DNA of 64,000 nucleotides from Antarcticirhabdus aurantiaca (GTDB lineage Bacteria > Pseudomonadota > Alphaproteobacteria > Rhizobiales > Rhizobiaceae), in assembly GCF_009765365.1 (NCBI RefSeq), contig NZ_VTOM01000006.1, positions 62,001 through 126,000 of the forward strand, given 5' to 3'. A program made the translations under genes and the position numbers. The notes under the pieces were generated by a model. That model saw nothing but the letters and a program-made list of their open reading frames with translations. It did no database searches and was not told the origin of the DNA. Of this stretch, positions 11,478 to 23,140 are shown one piece after another. Within the stretch, counting starts at the first letter, position 1. The number at the start of each line of letters is the position of its first letter.

Positions 11478-12908
11478 TCACACCGCCGGCCAGTGGTGGT
11501 GGAAGGTGCCTTCCTTGTCCAGCCGCCGGAAGGTGTGGGCGCCGAAGAGGTCGCGCTGGGCCTGGATGAGGTTGGCCGTGCCGCGCGCCCGGCGGTAGTC
11601 GTCGAAGTAGGCGAGCGCGGCCGAGAGCGCCGGCACCGGCACGCCGGCGAGCGCCGCCTTCGCCACCACCCCGCGCAGCGCCCCCTCCCCCGCCGCGACG
11701 CGGCTCGTGAAGCTCGGCGCCTGCAGGAGGTTCACCACCGTCTCGCCCGTCTCGTAGGCCTTGGTGATGTCGTCCAGGAACACCGAGCGGATGATGCAGC
11801 CCGCCCGCCAGATGCGGGCGATCTCGCCGAGCGGCAGGTTCCAGGAAAAGGCCCGGCTCGCCTCGGCCATGGTGGCGTAGCCTTGAGCGTAGGCGATGAT
11901 CTTGGCCGTTTCCAGCGCCGCCTCCAGCTCCGACAGGCCGACCTCGCCGGCCGCGAAGCCCGAGGGCTCGGTGGACACGCCGCCGTAGATCCTGGCGGCG
12001 GCGAGCCGCTCGTTCCGGCGCGAGGACACGCCGCGGGCCGACACCGCGGCTTCAAGCGTCGTCGCGCCGATGCCGAGCTTCTGCGCCTCGATCACCGCCC
12101 AGCGGCCCGTGCCCTTCTGCCCCGCCTCGTCGAGGATGACGTCGACCATGGCCTGGTTCGTCTCAGGGTCGACCTCCTTCAGCGTGACCGCCGCGATCTC
12201 GATGAGGTAGGAGGACAAGCCCCCTTCGTTCCAACGGCTGAACACCGGCGCCATCTCGGCCGCGGTCATGGTCAGGGCGTCGCGCATGATGCCGTAGATC
12301 TCGGCGATCATCTGCATGTCGGCATATTCGATGCCGTTGTGGATGGTCTTGACGAAGTGCCCCGCCCCGTCGGGTCCCAGCCAGGCGACGCAAGGCGAGC
12401 CCTCGTACTTGGCCGCGATCGGCTCCAGAAGCGGCTTCAGGCGCTGCCAGACCGCCTCGTCGCCGCCCACCATGATGGAGGGTCCGTGGCGCGCGCCGAG
12501 CTCGCCGCCCGAGACCCCCATGCCCACGAACAGGATGCCCGAATCCTTCAGCGCCGCGTCGCGGCGCACCGTGTCGTTGAAGTCGGCATTGCCGGCATCG
12601 ATCAGGATGTCGCCGGGCGAGAGCAGCGGCACGAGGTGCTCGATCTGCTCGTCGACGGGGGCGCCGGCGTTCACCATGACGACGACGACGCGCGGGGCCT
12701 TGAGCGAGGCGACGAAGGCCTGCAGCGTGTCGGCGGGGGCGAGGCGGGACGCGAGCTCGGGATTGTCGGCGGGCACGCGCCGGGCTTTCTCGACCGTCCG
12801 GTTGAACAGGGCGACGGTGAAGCCGCCCTGGTCGGCGAAGTTCAGCGCCAGGTTCGCGCCCATCGTTCCCATGCCCAGAACGCCCAGATCGGCAACCGCT
12901 TCGCTCAT
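11478..12908 (-). CDS. gnd: 6-phosphogluconate dehydrogenase, decarboxylating
   Basis: Oxidises 6-phosphogluconate to ribulose 5-phosphate with NADP+ in the oxidative pentose phosphate pathway. It is 476 aa, the full length of the long-form enzyme. The NADP fold begins GVLGMGTMGANLALN, the catalytic segment reads GAGHFVKTIHNGIEYADMQ, and the substrate-binding part includes GTGRWAVIEA and SSRRNERL. The C-terminal RRARGTANLIQAQRDLFGAHTF is typical. It is divergent from the fucose operon and the two share a 187-base promoter region. Confidence 0.97.
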   Translation of the reverse strand: MSEAVADLGVLGMGTMGANLALNFADQGGFTVALFNRTVEKARRVPADNPELASRLAPADTLQAFVASLKAPRVVVVMVNAGAPVDEQIEHLVPLLSPGDILIDAGNADFNDTVRRDAALKDSGILFVGMGVSGGELGARHGPSIMVGGDEAVWQRLKPLLEPIAAKYEGSPCVAWLGPDGAGHFVKTIHNGIEYADMQMIAEIYGIMRDALTMTAAEMAPVFSRWNEGGLSSYLIEIAAVTLKEVDPETNQAMVDVILDEAGQKGTGRWAVIEAQKLGIGATTLEAAVSARGVSSRRNERLAAARIYGGVSTEPSGFAAGEVGLSELEAALETAKIIAYAQGYATMAEASRAFSWNLPLGEIARIWRAGCIIRSVFLDDITKAYETGETVVNLLQAPSFTSRVAAGEGALRGVVAKAALAGVPVPALSAALAYFDDYRRARGTANLIQAQRDLFGAHTFRRLDKEGTFHHHWPAV

Positions 12909-13027
12909 CGTTCCACTCCCATCGGCTTCTGCCCCGGAGCGGCCCTTCCGGCCGGCTCCTCCGCTTCACTGACCTTCTATCCCCGCGCGCGACGCTTTGG
13001 CACCCCGTCGGCGCGAGCAATCCGCGC

Positions 13028-13056
13028 TTTACATATGAATAGATCGTTCGTATTTA
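13028..13056 (+). promoter_or_regulatory. sigma-70-type promoter of the sugar catabolic operon
   Basis: TTTACA (13028-13033), a 17-base spacer and TATTTA (13051-13056) match a housekeeping promoter, 40 bases upstream of the first operon gene. It is the only AT-rich patch in the gap to gnd. The spacer-flanking AATA (13038-13041) and TATT (13051-13054) form a weak dyad that could be part of an operator. The following gene has a GGGAGGG ribosome-binding site. Confidence 0.55.
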
Positions 13057-13095
13057 GATGACGCGACGAGATCGGCTTGGGAGGGCACCGGGATC

Positions 13096-13845
13096 ATGCG
13101 GCTTCACAACAAGCGCGTCTTCGTGTCCGCCGCCGGCCAGGGCATCGGTCGCGCCAGCGCGCTCGCCTGCGCCGCGGAAGGCGCAAAGGTCGTCGCGACC
13201 GACGTCAACGAGGCGGCGCTCGAAAGCCTCGCGGCCGAGAACGCGGCCATCGAGACGCGGCGGCTCGACGTCATGGACGCGGCGGCGATCGCGGCCTTCG
13301 CCCATTCCCAGGAGCCCTTCGACGGCATCTTCAACTGCGTCGGCTTCGTCCACAACGGCACGATCCTGGAGGTCGAGGACGCCGACTGGGACTTCTCCTT
13401 CGACCTGAACGTCCGCTCGATGTTCCGCGTGACCAAGGCGCTGCTGCCGGGCCTCCTCGACCGCGCCGACGCGAACGGCGACGCCTCGATCCTCAACATG
13501 GCCTCCATGGCCTCTTCGGTGAAGGGCTTCCCGAACCGCCTGCTCTACGGCACGACCAAGGCGGCGGTGATCGGCTTCACCAAGGGCGTCGCGGCCGACT
13601 ACGTGCGCCGCGGCCTTCGCTGCAACGCGCTCTGCCCCGGCACGGTCGACACGCCCTCGCTGCGCGGGCGCATCGCGTCCGCCGCCGATCCCGTGCAGGC
13701 GGAAAAGGACTTCGTCGCCCGTCAGCCGATGGGGCGCCTCGCCACCGTCGACGACATCGCGCCCATGGTGGTCTTTCTCCTGTCCTCCGAATCGCGCTTC
13801 GTCACGGGCCAGGCCGTCCTCGTCGACGGCGGCGTGACGATCTGA
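13096..13845 (+). CDS. SDR oxidoreductase, probable 2-keto-3-deoxy-L-fuconate dehydrogenase
   Basis: 249-residue short-chain dehydrogenase with the NAD-binding glycine motif AAGQGIG (residues 12-18), an acidic residue after beta-2 (Asp36), and the catalytic Tyr151/Lys155 in LLYGTTK. It ends [14 protein letters not shown]. In the non-phosphorylative L-fucose pathway an SDR of this type oxidises 2-keto-3-deoxy-L-fuconate at C4. The specific substrate is inferred from neighbours encoding L-fuconate dehydratase, an FAH-family hydrolase and a likely L-fucose dehydrogenase. First gene of the operon. Confidence 0.8.
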   Translation: MRLHNKRVFVSAAGQGIGRASALACAAEGAKVVATDVNEAALESLAAENAAIETRRLDVMDAAAIAAFAHSQEPFDGIFNCVGFVHNGTILEVEDADWDFSFDLNVRSMFRVTKALLPGLLDRADANGDASILNMASMASSVKGFPNRLLYGTTKAAVIGFTKGVAADYVRRGLRCNALCPGTVDTPSLRGRIASAADPVQAEKDFVARQPMGRLATVDDIAPMVVFLLSSESRFVTGQAVLVDGGVTI

Positions 13846-13859
13846 GCGGGACGACGGAA

Positions 13860-15404
13860 ATGTCCGCTCCGCTCCTCCAGATGGACGGGATCGACAAGTC
13901 CTTTCCCGGCGTGCGGGCGCTGCACCAGGCCCGCTTCGATCTTCGCGCCGGCGAGGTCCACGCCCTGATGGGCGAGAACGGCGCGGGCAAATCCACGCTG
14001 ATGAAGATCCTGTCCGGCATCTACCAGCCGGACGCGGGCGAGATCCGGCTCGACAACAAGCCCGTCCAGGTGCCCTCCCCCCGCGCGGCGCAGGACCTCG
14101 GCATCGCGATCATCCATCAGGAACTCAACCTGATGCCGGACCTGTCGGCGGCCGAGAACATCTTCATCGGCCGCGAGCCGCGAAAGCGCCTCTCCTTCTT
14201 CACCGACGACGCCAAGCTGAACGCCGACGCCGCGGCCATCTTCGAGACCATGCACCTGAAGCTCGACCCGCGAACGCCGGTCGGCACGCTCTCGATCGCC
14301 AAGCAGCAGATGGTGGAGATCGCCAAGGCCCTGTCCTTCCGCTCGCGCGTCCTCGTGATGGACGAGCCGACGGCGGCGCTGAACGACGCGGAGATCGCCG
14401 ACCTCTTCGCCATCATCGCGCGCCTCAAGGCGGAAGGCGTCGGCATCGTCTACATCTCGCACAAGATGGACGAGCTGAAGCGCATCGCGGACCGGGTCAC
14501 GGTGATGCGCGACGGCGAGTACGTCGCGACCGTGCCGATGGCCGAGACGCCGGTGGAGCGCATCATCGCCATGATGGTCGGGCGCGCGCTCTCCGACGAG
14601 CGCCCGCCGGCGCCGGAGGAGAACGGCCGCGAGCCGCTCCTGGAGGTGCGCGCGCTGAACCGCGGCGCCGCGATCCGCGACGTGTCCTTCGCGGTGCGGC
14701 CGGGCGAGATCCTCGGCTTCGCCGGGCTGATGGGCGCGGGCCGCACCGAGGTCGCCCGCGCGATCTTCGGGGCCGACCCCCTGGATTCGGGCGCGATCCT
14801 GGTGCGCGGCAAGGAAATCGCGATCCGCCGGCCGCAGGACGCGGTGCGCGCCGGCATCGGCTACCTGTCCGAGGACCGCAAGCATTTCGGTCTCGCCACC
14901 GGCATGGACGTTCGCGACAACGTCGCCATGGCCTCGCTGTCGCGCTTCACGACGCCGGGCGGCTTCCTGCGCGAAGGCGCGATGTCGGAAACGGCCAAGC
15001 GCTACATCGCCCAGCTCGCGATCAAGACGCCCTCCGATCGGCAGGAAGCGCGGCTCCTGTCGGGCGGCAACCAGCAGAAGGTCGTGATCGCCAAGTGGCT
15101 GCTGCGCGACTGCGAGGTCCTGATCTTCGACGAGCCGACGCGCGGCATCGACGTCGGCGCCAAGGCCGAGATCTACAAGCTCCTGAACGCGCTGGCGGCG
15201 GAAGGGCGCGCGATCATCGTGATCTCGTCCGAGCTGCCGGAGGTGCTGCGGCTCAGCCACCGCATCGCGGTCATGTGCGAGGGGCGGCTCACCGGCGTCC
15301 TGCCCGCCGGCGCCTCGCAGGACGAGATCATGCGCCTCGCGACCCAGCGGGGCGAGACGAGCGGAGACACGCGCCCGAGCGCGGCCATGGGAGGACGGCG
15401 ATGA
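13860..15404 (+). CDS. sugar ABC transporter ATP-binding protein (RbsA/MglA type)
   Basis: 514 aa with two tandem ATPase domains, as in carbohydrate importers of the CUT2 class. The first domain has Walker [10 protein letters not shown], and [11 protein letters not shown] as Walker B. The second has a degenerate P-loop (GLMGAGRTE) but an intact signature LSGGNQQKV and [12 protein letters not shown], the usual CUT2 asymmetry. The ATG at 13860 lies 14 bases after the SDR stop. Its stop overlaps the permease start (ATGA). Substrate, probably L-fucose, is inferred from the operon. Confidence 0.93.
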   Translation: MSAPLLQMDGIDKSFPGVRALHQARFDLRAGEVHALMGENGAGKSTLMKILSGIYQPDAGEIRLDNKPVQVPSPRAAQDLGIAIIHQELNLMPDLSAAENIFIGREPRKRLSFFTDDAKLNADAAAIFETMHLKLDPRTPVGTLSIAKQQMVEIAKALSFRSRVLVMDEPTAALNDAEIADLFAIIARLKAEGVGIVYISHKMDELKRIADRVTVMRDGEYVATVPMAETPVERIIAMMVGRALSDERPPAPEENGREPLLEVRALNRGAAIRDVSFAVRPGEILGFAGLMGAGRTEVARAIFGADPLDSGAILVRGKEIAIRRPQDAVRAGIGYLSEDRKHFGLATGMDVRDNVAMASLSRFTTPGGFLREGAMSETAKRYIAQLAIKTPSDRQEARLLSGGNQQKVVIAKWLLRDCEVLIFDEPTRGIDVGAKAEIYKLLNALAAEGRAIIVISSELPEVLRLSHRIAVMCEGRLTGVLPAGASQDEIMRLATQRGETSGDTRPSAAMGGRR

Positions 15405-16417
15405 GCTCGACCACGGGAACACCGGCAGGCACGGCGGCTCCGGGAGCCGCGGCCAAGGCGCGCTTCTCGGGGGCGCAGCAGCGGCTCCTCGCCTTCGCGA
15501 GCCTCATCGTCCTCGTGGTCGGCTTCTCGCTGGCTTCGCCGAACTTCCTGCAGACCTCGAACATCCTGGCGATCCTGCAGGCGACCTCGGTGAACGGCGT
15601 CCTGGCCGTGGCGGCGACGCTCGTCATCATCACCGGCGGCATCGATCTGTCGGTCGGCACGCTGATGACCTTCTGCGCCGTGATCGCCGGCGTCGTCCTC
15701 ACCAATTGGGGCATGCCGCTGCCCGTCGGCATCCTCGCCGCGCTCGCGGCGGGTGCGGCCTCGGGCGTCTGCTCGGGCACCATCATCGCCAAGCTGAAAG
15801 TGCCGCCCTTCATCGCGACGCTCGGCATGATGCTGATCCTGAAGGGGCTCTCGCTCGTCATCTCCGGCACGCGGCCGATCTATTTCAACGCGACGCCCGG
15901 CTATACCGACATCGCGCAGGGGTCGCTCGTCGGAACGCTGATCCCCTCCGTGCCGCTGCCGAACGGCGTCCTGATCCTGTTTTTGGTCGCGCTCGTCGCG
16001 CATATCATCCTCAGGAAGACCATTCTCGGTCGCTTCACCTTCGCCCTGGGGTCGAACGAGGAGGCGGTGCGGCTGTCGGGGGTCAACGTCGATCGCTGGA
16101 AGATCGCGGTCTACACGCTCGCCGGCGGCATCTGCGGCGTCGCGGGCCTCCTCATCTCCTCGCGCCTCAACTCCGCCCAGCCGGCGCTCGGCCAGGGCTA
16201 CGAACTCGACGCCATCGCGGCCGTCGTGATCGGCGGCACGTCGCTCTCGGGGGGACGGGGCACGATCGTCGGCACGCTGATCGGCGCACTCATCATCTCG
16301 GTTCTCACCAACGGTCTGCGCATCCTGTCGGTCGCGCAGGAATGGCAGACGGTGGTGACCGGCTCGATCATCATCCTCGCCGTCTACACGGACATGCTGC
16401 GCCGCCGGAAGGTGTGA
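15401..16417 (+). CDS. sugar ABC transporter permease (RbsC type)
   Basis: 338-residue inner-membrane permease of the CUT2 class with 8-10 hydrophobic helices. The family motif [14 protein letters not shown] is clear, as are [21 protein letters not shown] near the C-terminus and the cytoplasmic [10 protein letters not shown] loop that contacts the ATPase. The start is the ATG at 15401, overlapping the ATPase gene by four bases, so the two are probably translationally coupled. Confidence 0.94.
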   Translation: MSSTTGTPAGTAAPGAAAKARFSGAQQRLLAFASLIVLVVGFSLASPNFLQTSNILAILQATSVNGVLAVAATLVIITGGIDLSVGTLMTFCAVIAGVVLTNWGMPLPVGILAALAAGAASGVCSGTIIAKLKVPPFIATLGMMLILKGLSLVISGTRPIYFNATPGYTDIAQGSLVGTLIPSVPLPNGVLILFLVALVAHIILRKTILGRFTFALGSNEEAVRLSGVNVDRWKIAVYTLAGGICGVAGLLISSRLNSAQPALGQGYELDAIAAVVIGGTSLSGGRGTIVGTLIGALIISVLTNGLRILSVAQEWQTVVTGSIIILAVYTDMLRRRKV

Positions 16418-16470
16418 CGCGGGCGAGGAAAAACAGGCTCCCCGCAAGGGGTGAAACGGGAGGAAGACGC

Positions 16471-17427
16471 ATGATCACCAGACGCAACGTTCTCGCCGCG
16501 CTCGCCGCCGGCACGCTGCTCGCCGCCACCGGGGGCATCGCCCTCGCGCAGGAGAGCGGGCAAAAGATGTACATCCCCGTCATCTCCAAGGGCTTCCAGC
16601 ACCAGTTCTGGCAGGCGGTGAAGTCGGGCGCCGACAAGGCCGCGGCCGAGTTCGGCGTCGAGATCACCTTCGAGGGTCCGGACACGGAGTCCCAGGTCGA
16701 CCGGCAGATCGACATGCTGGCCGCCGCGCTCGCCAAGCAGCCAACCGCGATCGGCTTCGCCGCGCTCGACAGCCAGGCGGCGATCCCGCTCCTGCAGCAG
16801 GCCAAGGACGCGAACATCCCCGTCATCGCCTTCGACTCGGGCGTCGACAGCGACATCCCGGTGACCACGGCCGCCACCGACAACGTCGCGGCCGCCGCGC
16901 TCGCCGCCGACAAGATGGCCGAGCTCATCGGCGGCAAGGGCCAGATCGCCCTCGTCGTCCACGACCAGACGAGCCGCACCGGCGTCGACCGCCGCGACGG
17001 CTTCACCAACCGCATCACCGAGAAGTACCCGGAGATCGAGATCGTCTCGACCCAGTACGGCGGCGGCGACCAGCTCCAGTCGACCGAGATCACCAAGTCG
17101 ATCCTCCAGGCCAATCCCGACCTCAAGGGCATCTTCGGCGCCAACGAGGGCTCGGCGATCGGGGTGGTCAACGGCGCGCGCGAGCTCGGCCGGCAGATCG
17201 TGATCATCGGCTACGATTCGGGCGCCCAGCAGAAGCAGGCCATCAAGGACGGCGTGATGGCCGGCGCCATCACCCAGAACCCGGTCGGCATCGGCTACGA
17301 GACCGTCAAGGCCGCCGTCCAGGCCGCCAAGGGCGAGAGCGTGCCGAAGACGATCGACACCGGCTTCTTCTGGTACGACAAGTCCAACATGGACAGCCCC
17401 GAGATCGCGGCCGTCCTCTACGACTGA
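16471..17427 (+). CDS. sugar ABC transporter periplasmic binding protein
   Basis: 318 aa with a signal peptide (RRNVLAALAAGTLLAAT, cleavage near ALAQ at about residue 27) and a ribose-binding-protein-like fold. Segments typical of the family are SKGFQHQFWQAVKSGADKA, ANIPVIAFDSGVDSD and GIFGANEGSAIGVV. It belongs with the ATPase and permease just upstream as the third importer component. It is followed by a strong stem-loop, a common way to leave the binding-protein message more abundant than the rest of an operon. Confidence 0.94.
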   Translation: MITRRNVLAALAAGTLLAATGGIALAQESGQKMYIPVISKGFQHQFWQAVKSGADKAAAEFGVEITFEGPDTESQVDRQIDMLAAALAKQPTAIGFAALDSQAAIPLLQQAKDANIPVIAFDSGVDSDIPVTTAATDNVAAAALAADKMAELIGGKGQIALVVHDQTSRTGVDRRDGFTNRITEKYPEIEIVSTQYGGGDQLQSTEITKSILQANPDLKGIFGANEGSAIGVVNGARELGRQIVIIGYDSGAQQKQAIKDGVMAGAITQNPVGIGYETVKAAVQAAKGESVPKTIDTGFFWYDKSNMDSPEIAAVLYD

Positions 17428-17440
17428 GACACCTTGTTCG

Positions 17441-17479
17441 GGGGCGGCCGGGCTCGTGCGCCGGCCGCCCCTTTCCTTT
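17441..17479 (+). terminator. stem-loop with partial T tract after the binding-protein gene
   Basis: An 11-base perfect GC-rich stem (17441-17451/17461-17471) with a 9-base loop is followed by TTTCCTTTC. It lies between the binding-protein stop and the next catabolic gene. It could be an intrinsic terminator or a 3'-end stabiliser that separates transporter from catabolic gene expression. Confidence 0.7.
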
Positions 17480-17505
17480 CGACGACCAGCCATCCGAGAG
17501 TTCCC

Positions 17506-18363
17506 ATGAAACTCCTCCGCTTCGGCCCGAAGGGCGCCGAGAAGCCCGGCCTCCTCGACGCTTCGGGGCGCGTGCGCGACCTGTCCTCCCACGTCGAGGA
17601 CATCGCCGGCGAGGCGCTGACGCCCGAGGGGCTGAAGCGCCTCGCCGCGATCGACCCGGACAGCCTGCCGCTCGTCGAGGGCGTGCCGCAGCAGGACCTG
17701 CGGCTCGGCGCCTGCGTCGGCCGGATCGGCAAGTTCGTCTGCATCGGCCTCAACTACGCCGACCACGCCGCCGAGAGCGGCCTGCCGATCCCGAAGGAGC
17801 CGGTGGTGTTCAACAAGTGGACGAGCGCGATCGTCGGGCCCGACGACGACGTCGAGATCCCGCGCGGCTCGGTGAAGACCGACTGGGAGGTCGAGCTCGG
17901 CGTGGTGATCGGCCGCGGCGGGCGCTACATCCCGGAGGACCGAGCGATGGACCACGTCGCCGGCTATTGCGTGATCAACGACGTGTCTGAGCGCGAGTAC
18001 CAGATCGAGCGCGGCGGCGGGCAGTGGGACAAGGGCAAGGGCTGCGACACCTTCGGGCCGACGGGCCCCTGGCTGGTGACGGCCGACGAGGTGCCGGACC
18101 CGCAGAACCTGCGCCTCTGGCTCGACGTCGACGGCAAGCGCTACCAGGACGGCTCGACGCAGACGATGATCTTCACCGTCCGCCAGATCGTCTCCTACCT
18201 CTCGCAGTTCATGAGCCTCCAGCCCGGCGACGTGATCTCGACGGGAACGCCGCCCGGCGTCGGCCTCGGCCAGAATCCGCCGGTGTACCTCACCGCCGGG
18301 CAGGAGATGCGGCTTGGCATCGAGGGCCTCGGCGAGCAGCGCCAGCGCACCGTTTCCGCCTGA
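17506..18363 (+). CDS. FAH-family hydrolase, probable 2,4-diketo-3-deoxy-L-fuconate hydrolase
   Basis: 285-residue fumarylacetoacetate-hydrolase-fold enzyme. Family features are the start MKLLRFGPKG, CIGLNYADHAAES, the metal-ligand segment DWEVELGVVIG, GYCVINDVSERE and GDVISTGTPPGVGLG. Enzymes with this N-terminus cleave the 2,4-diketo acid of the L-fucose and related deoxy-sugar pathways to pyruvate and lactate. The exact substrate is inferred from the operon. The ATG at 17506 follows the hairpin; an upstream in-frame extension to 17434 would cross the hairpin and is unlikely. Confidence 0.82.
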   Translation: MKLLRFGPKGAEKPGLLDASGRVRDLSSHVEDIAGEALTPEGLKRLAAIDPDSLPLVEGVPQQDLRLGACVGRIGKFVCIGLNYADHAAESGLPIPKEPVVFNKWTSAIVGPDDDVEIPRGSVKTDWEVELGVVIGRGGRYIPEDRAMDHVAGYCVINDVSEREYQIERGGGQWDKGKGCDTFGPTGPWLVTADEVPDPQNLRLWLDVDGKRYQDGSTQTMIFTVRQIVSYLSQFMSLQPGDVISTGTPPGVGLGQNPPVYLTAGQEMRLGIEGLGEQRQRTVSA

Positions 18364-18397
18364 TCCGCGCCACCCCACAAGCGACGAGCCCCGGCCC

Positions 18398-20459
<2,062 letters not shown>

Positions 20460-20554
20460 ACACCAACGCATGGTCGCATCGCGCGCCCGATGCCGCAACG
20501 TGACCTTCATTTCTCGCCCGTAGTCTCGGCGCCGAACCGAGCCGGGGACAGGCG

Positions 20555-22504
20555 ATGCGAAGGACGACGGCGTTCCGGAACTGGATGGCGATCAAGGACG
20601 TCCAGCCCGAGCTGGCGGTCGCCCAGTTCATGGGCCTCAGCCGGCAGGTGCCGCTGCTCTACGCGCTCCTGTCCGTCAACGCGGTCGCGGTCGCCTATAC
20701 CCATGCCGACATGGCGCCGGCCTGGCTCACGACGATCGTGCCGGCGATCCTCGTCGTCCTGTCGACGCTGCGGTTCGTGTTCTGGATCCGGCACAAGGGC
20801 GAGGCCCCCTCGCCAGCGCGCGCCGTCGCCTTGCTGCGCCGCACGAGCGTGATCGCGGCGATCCTGGCCGGCGCCTACATCGCGTGGGCGCTGTCGCTCG
20901 GGCTTTACGGCGCGCGGGCCGAGCATGCCCATCTCGCCATCTTCATCTCGATCACCGCCGTCGGCTGCGTGTTCTGCCTCAGCTACCTGCCGCAGGCCGC
21001 CGTTCTCGTCGTCGCGATCATCTCGCCGCCCTACCTCGCCTACTACGTCGGCAGCTCGGACCCGGTCTTCATCGCCATCGCGCTGAACATCTTCCTCGTG
21101 ACGGCGGTGATGCTGCGCGTCCTCCTGAACGCCTTCGCGGGGCTCGCCGCGCTCGTGCGCTCGCAGGCGGAAACCGAGCGGCTCGGGCGGGAGAACGCGC
21201 GCCTCGCCCACACCGACGCGCTGACGGGCCTGCCAAACCGACGCCTCTTCTTCGCCGAGCTCGACTCGCACATCGACAGCGCCGCGGAACAGAACCGCGC
21301 CTTCGCGGTCGGCGTCGTCGACCTCGACCGCTTCAAGCCGGTCAACGACACGTTCGGCCACCTCGTCGGCGACCGGCTCCTCGAGGCCGTCGCCGGGCGC
21401 CTGCGGGCGGCGGCCGGTCCGGACGCCCTCGTCGCGCGGCTCGGCGGGGACGAGTTCGGCCTCATCGTCACCGGCACGGGCTCGCAGGCGCTGGCCATCG
21501 CCCAGCGGGTCTGCTCGGCGCTGTCCGAGCCGTTCGACCTCGGCGAGGTCACGGTGACGATCGGCGCCACCTGCGGCCTCGCGACCCCGACCGGGGAGGG
21601 ATGCACCGCCCACCTCCTGTTCGATCGCGCCGACTACGCGCTCTACAGCCTCAAGGCGTCGCGCCGGGGCGCCGCGGCGCTGTATTCCGCCGAGCACGAG
21701 CTGCGCCTTCGCTCCGGCCACGCGGTCGAGGCGGCGCTCCAAACGGCCGACCTCGCGGCCGAGATGGAGGTCCACCTCCAGCCGATCGTCCAGGCGGCGG
21801 CCGATGCCCCGACCGTGATCTCCGTCGAGGCGCTGGCGCGCTGGACGAGCCCGACGCTCGGGCGCGTGCGGCCCGACGTCTTCATCCCGGTCGCCGAGCG
21901 GACCGGAATGATCCACCGCCTCACCACCACGCTGTTCGGCAAGTCTCTCGCCGCCCTCGAAACTCTGCCGGACACGATCCGGCTCTCGTTCAACCTGTCG
22001 GCCCACGACCTCACCAATCCCAAGACCGTGCTCGGCCTCCTGTCCGCGATCCGCCGGTCGAGCGTCGCGCCCTCGCGCATCATCTTCGAACTGACAGAAA
22101 CCGCCGTCATGCGCGATTTCGCGATCGCAGAAGCGTCGATCCGGCTCCTGCGCGCGCCCGGCGTCAGCTTCGCGCTCGACGATTTCGGCACCGGCCATTC
22201 CAGCCTGAACTACCTGCACCGGCTCCCGATCGACGCGATCAAGATCGACCGCAGCTTCGTGACCGGCGTCGCCGACGAGGCGGGCCGCACGCTGCTCGCG
22301 GCGATCCTGGCGCTCAGCCGGTCGATGAAGCTGGCCTGCGTGGCCGAAGGCGTCGAGGATGCGAGCCAGCTCGCGGCCCTGCGCGACCTCGGCTTCGACA
22401 CCTTCCAGGGCTATCACTTCGCCATGCCGATGCCGCCGGCGCAGTTCCTCGCCAGCCTTCCGGCAAGCGCGGACAAGGACAGGCGAACAACAGGCGCGGC
22501 CTGA
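20555..22504 (+). CDS. membrane-anchored GGDEF-EAL cyclic-di-GMP protein
   Basis: 649 aa. Residues about 30-205 contain six or so hydrophobic helices of no recognised sensor family. A GGDEF domain follows with intact GGDEF at residues 297-301 and the upstream DALTGLPNRRLFF. The EAL domain has EALARW from residue 425 and DDFGTGHSSLNYLH plus KIDRSFV, so both synthesis and hydrolysis of cyclic-di-GMP look possible. It is transcribed alone and converges on ohrR with only 8 bases between stops. Confidence 0.92.
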   Translation: MRRTTAFRNWMAIKDVQPELAVAQFMGLSRQVPLLYALLSVNAVAVAYTHADMAPAWLTTIVPAILVVLSTLRFVFWIRHKGEAPSPARAVALLRRTSVIAAILAGAYIAWALSLGLYGARAEHAHLAIFISITAVGCVFCLSYLPQAAVLVVAIISPPYLAYYVGSSDPVFIAIALNIFLVTAVMLRVLLNAFAGLAALVRSQAETERLGRENARLAHTDALTGLPNRRLFFAELDSHIDSAAEQNRAFAVGVVDLDRFKPVNDTFGHLVGDRLLEAVAGRLRAAAGPDALVARLGGDEFGLIVTGTGSQALAIAQRVCSALSEPFDLGEVTVTIGATCGLATPTGEGCTAHLLFDRADYALYSLKASRRGAAALYSAEHELRLRSGHAVEAALQTADLAAEMEVHLQPIVQAAADAPTVISVEALARWTSPTLGRVRPDVFIPVAERTGMIHRLTTTLFGKSLAALETLPDTIRLSFNLSAHDLTNPKTVLGLLSAIRRSSVAPSRIIFELTETAVMRDFAIAEASIRLLRAPGVSFALDDFGTGHSSLNYLHRLPIDAIKIDRSFVTGVADEAGRTLLAAILALSRSMKLACVAEGVEDASQLAALRDLGFDTFQGYHFAMPMPPAQFLASLPASADKDRRTTGAA

Positions 22505-22512
22505 CCGGCGCG

Positions 22513-22980
22513 TCAGCTTTCCGCGGGATCCGCTCCCCGCAGCCTCGACGCAAGGGCCGCGACCGCGGCGCGAAGGCGCTCCGCCTCGTCGGCGCGAAGG
22601 CCGGCCTGCTGCGCGATGCAGCGGGGAATCGCCTGACCGGCCTGCGCGAGGCTCCGTCCCGTCTCCGTCAAGCGAATGCGGACCTGCCGCTCGTCGGCGG
22701 CGTCGCGGCGACGCTCAAGGTGGCCGGCGGCCTCGAGGCGCTTCAGGAGCGGCGTCAACGTGCTGGATTCGAGCGACAGGGCCGCGCCGAGCTCGCCCAC
22801 CGTGCGGTCGTCGCGCTGCCAGAGCAGCGTCATCACCAGGTATTGCGGATAGGTCAGCCCGATCGCGTCGAGATGCGGCTTGTAGATCCGGTTGAAGGCG
22901 TGGCCGGCCTCGTAGACGGCGAAGCACAGGAGCGCGTCGAGCGCCGTGCCGTCATCCGGATCGGAGGGTTGGTCGGCCAT
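22513..22980 (-). CDS. ohrR: MarR-family organic hydroperoxide repressor OhrR
   Basis: 155 aa from the ATG at 22980. The N-terminal LLCFAVYEAGHAFNRIYKPHLDAIGLTYPQYL block is diagnostic for OhrR, with the peroxide-sensing Cys19. A second cysteine at 121 (PRCIAQQ) places it in the two-cysteine class that forms a disulfide when oxidised. The winged helix carries VGELGAALSLESSTLTPLLKRLE and the wing RDAADERQV. It is divergent from ohr, with palindromic boxes in between, so peroxide-induced release of both genes is expected. Confidence 0.94.
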   Translation of the reverse strand: MADQPSDPDDGTALDALLCFAVYEAGHAFNRIYKPHLDAIGLTYPQYLVMTLLWQRDDRTVGELGAALSLESSTLTPLLKRLEAAGHLERRRDAADERQVRIRLTETGRSLAQAGQAIPRCIAQQAGLRADEAERLRAAVAALASRLRGADPAES

Positions 22981-23016
22981 TGCGAGACTCCCGAAAGCGT
23001 GACGGGCACAAAATAA

Positions 23017-23094
23017 ATCGCGCGCGATCGAATGCAAGCGGTTGACCAATTAGGATCTCACGCTCTATCAAATCGCACGCGATACAATCGCGAT
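23017..23094. promoter_or_regulatory. ohr promoter and OhrR operator palindromes
   Basis: Two similar dyads lie in the ohrR-ohr gap. Box 1 at 23017-23028 is a perfect 12-base palindrome (ATCGCGCGCGAT). Box 2 at 23072-23083 is ATCGCACGCGAT (5-base arms), followed at once by ATCGCGAT at 23087-23094. The ohr promoter is TTGACC (23042-23047), 18 bases, TATCAA (23066-23071), so box 2 begins at the end of the -10 box. Box 1 lies close to ohrR. Confidence 0.75.
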
Positions 23095-23140
23095 CGATAT
23101 GAATTGCCGGCCCGGCCGGCTGAACGCGAAGGAAGCCCCC

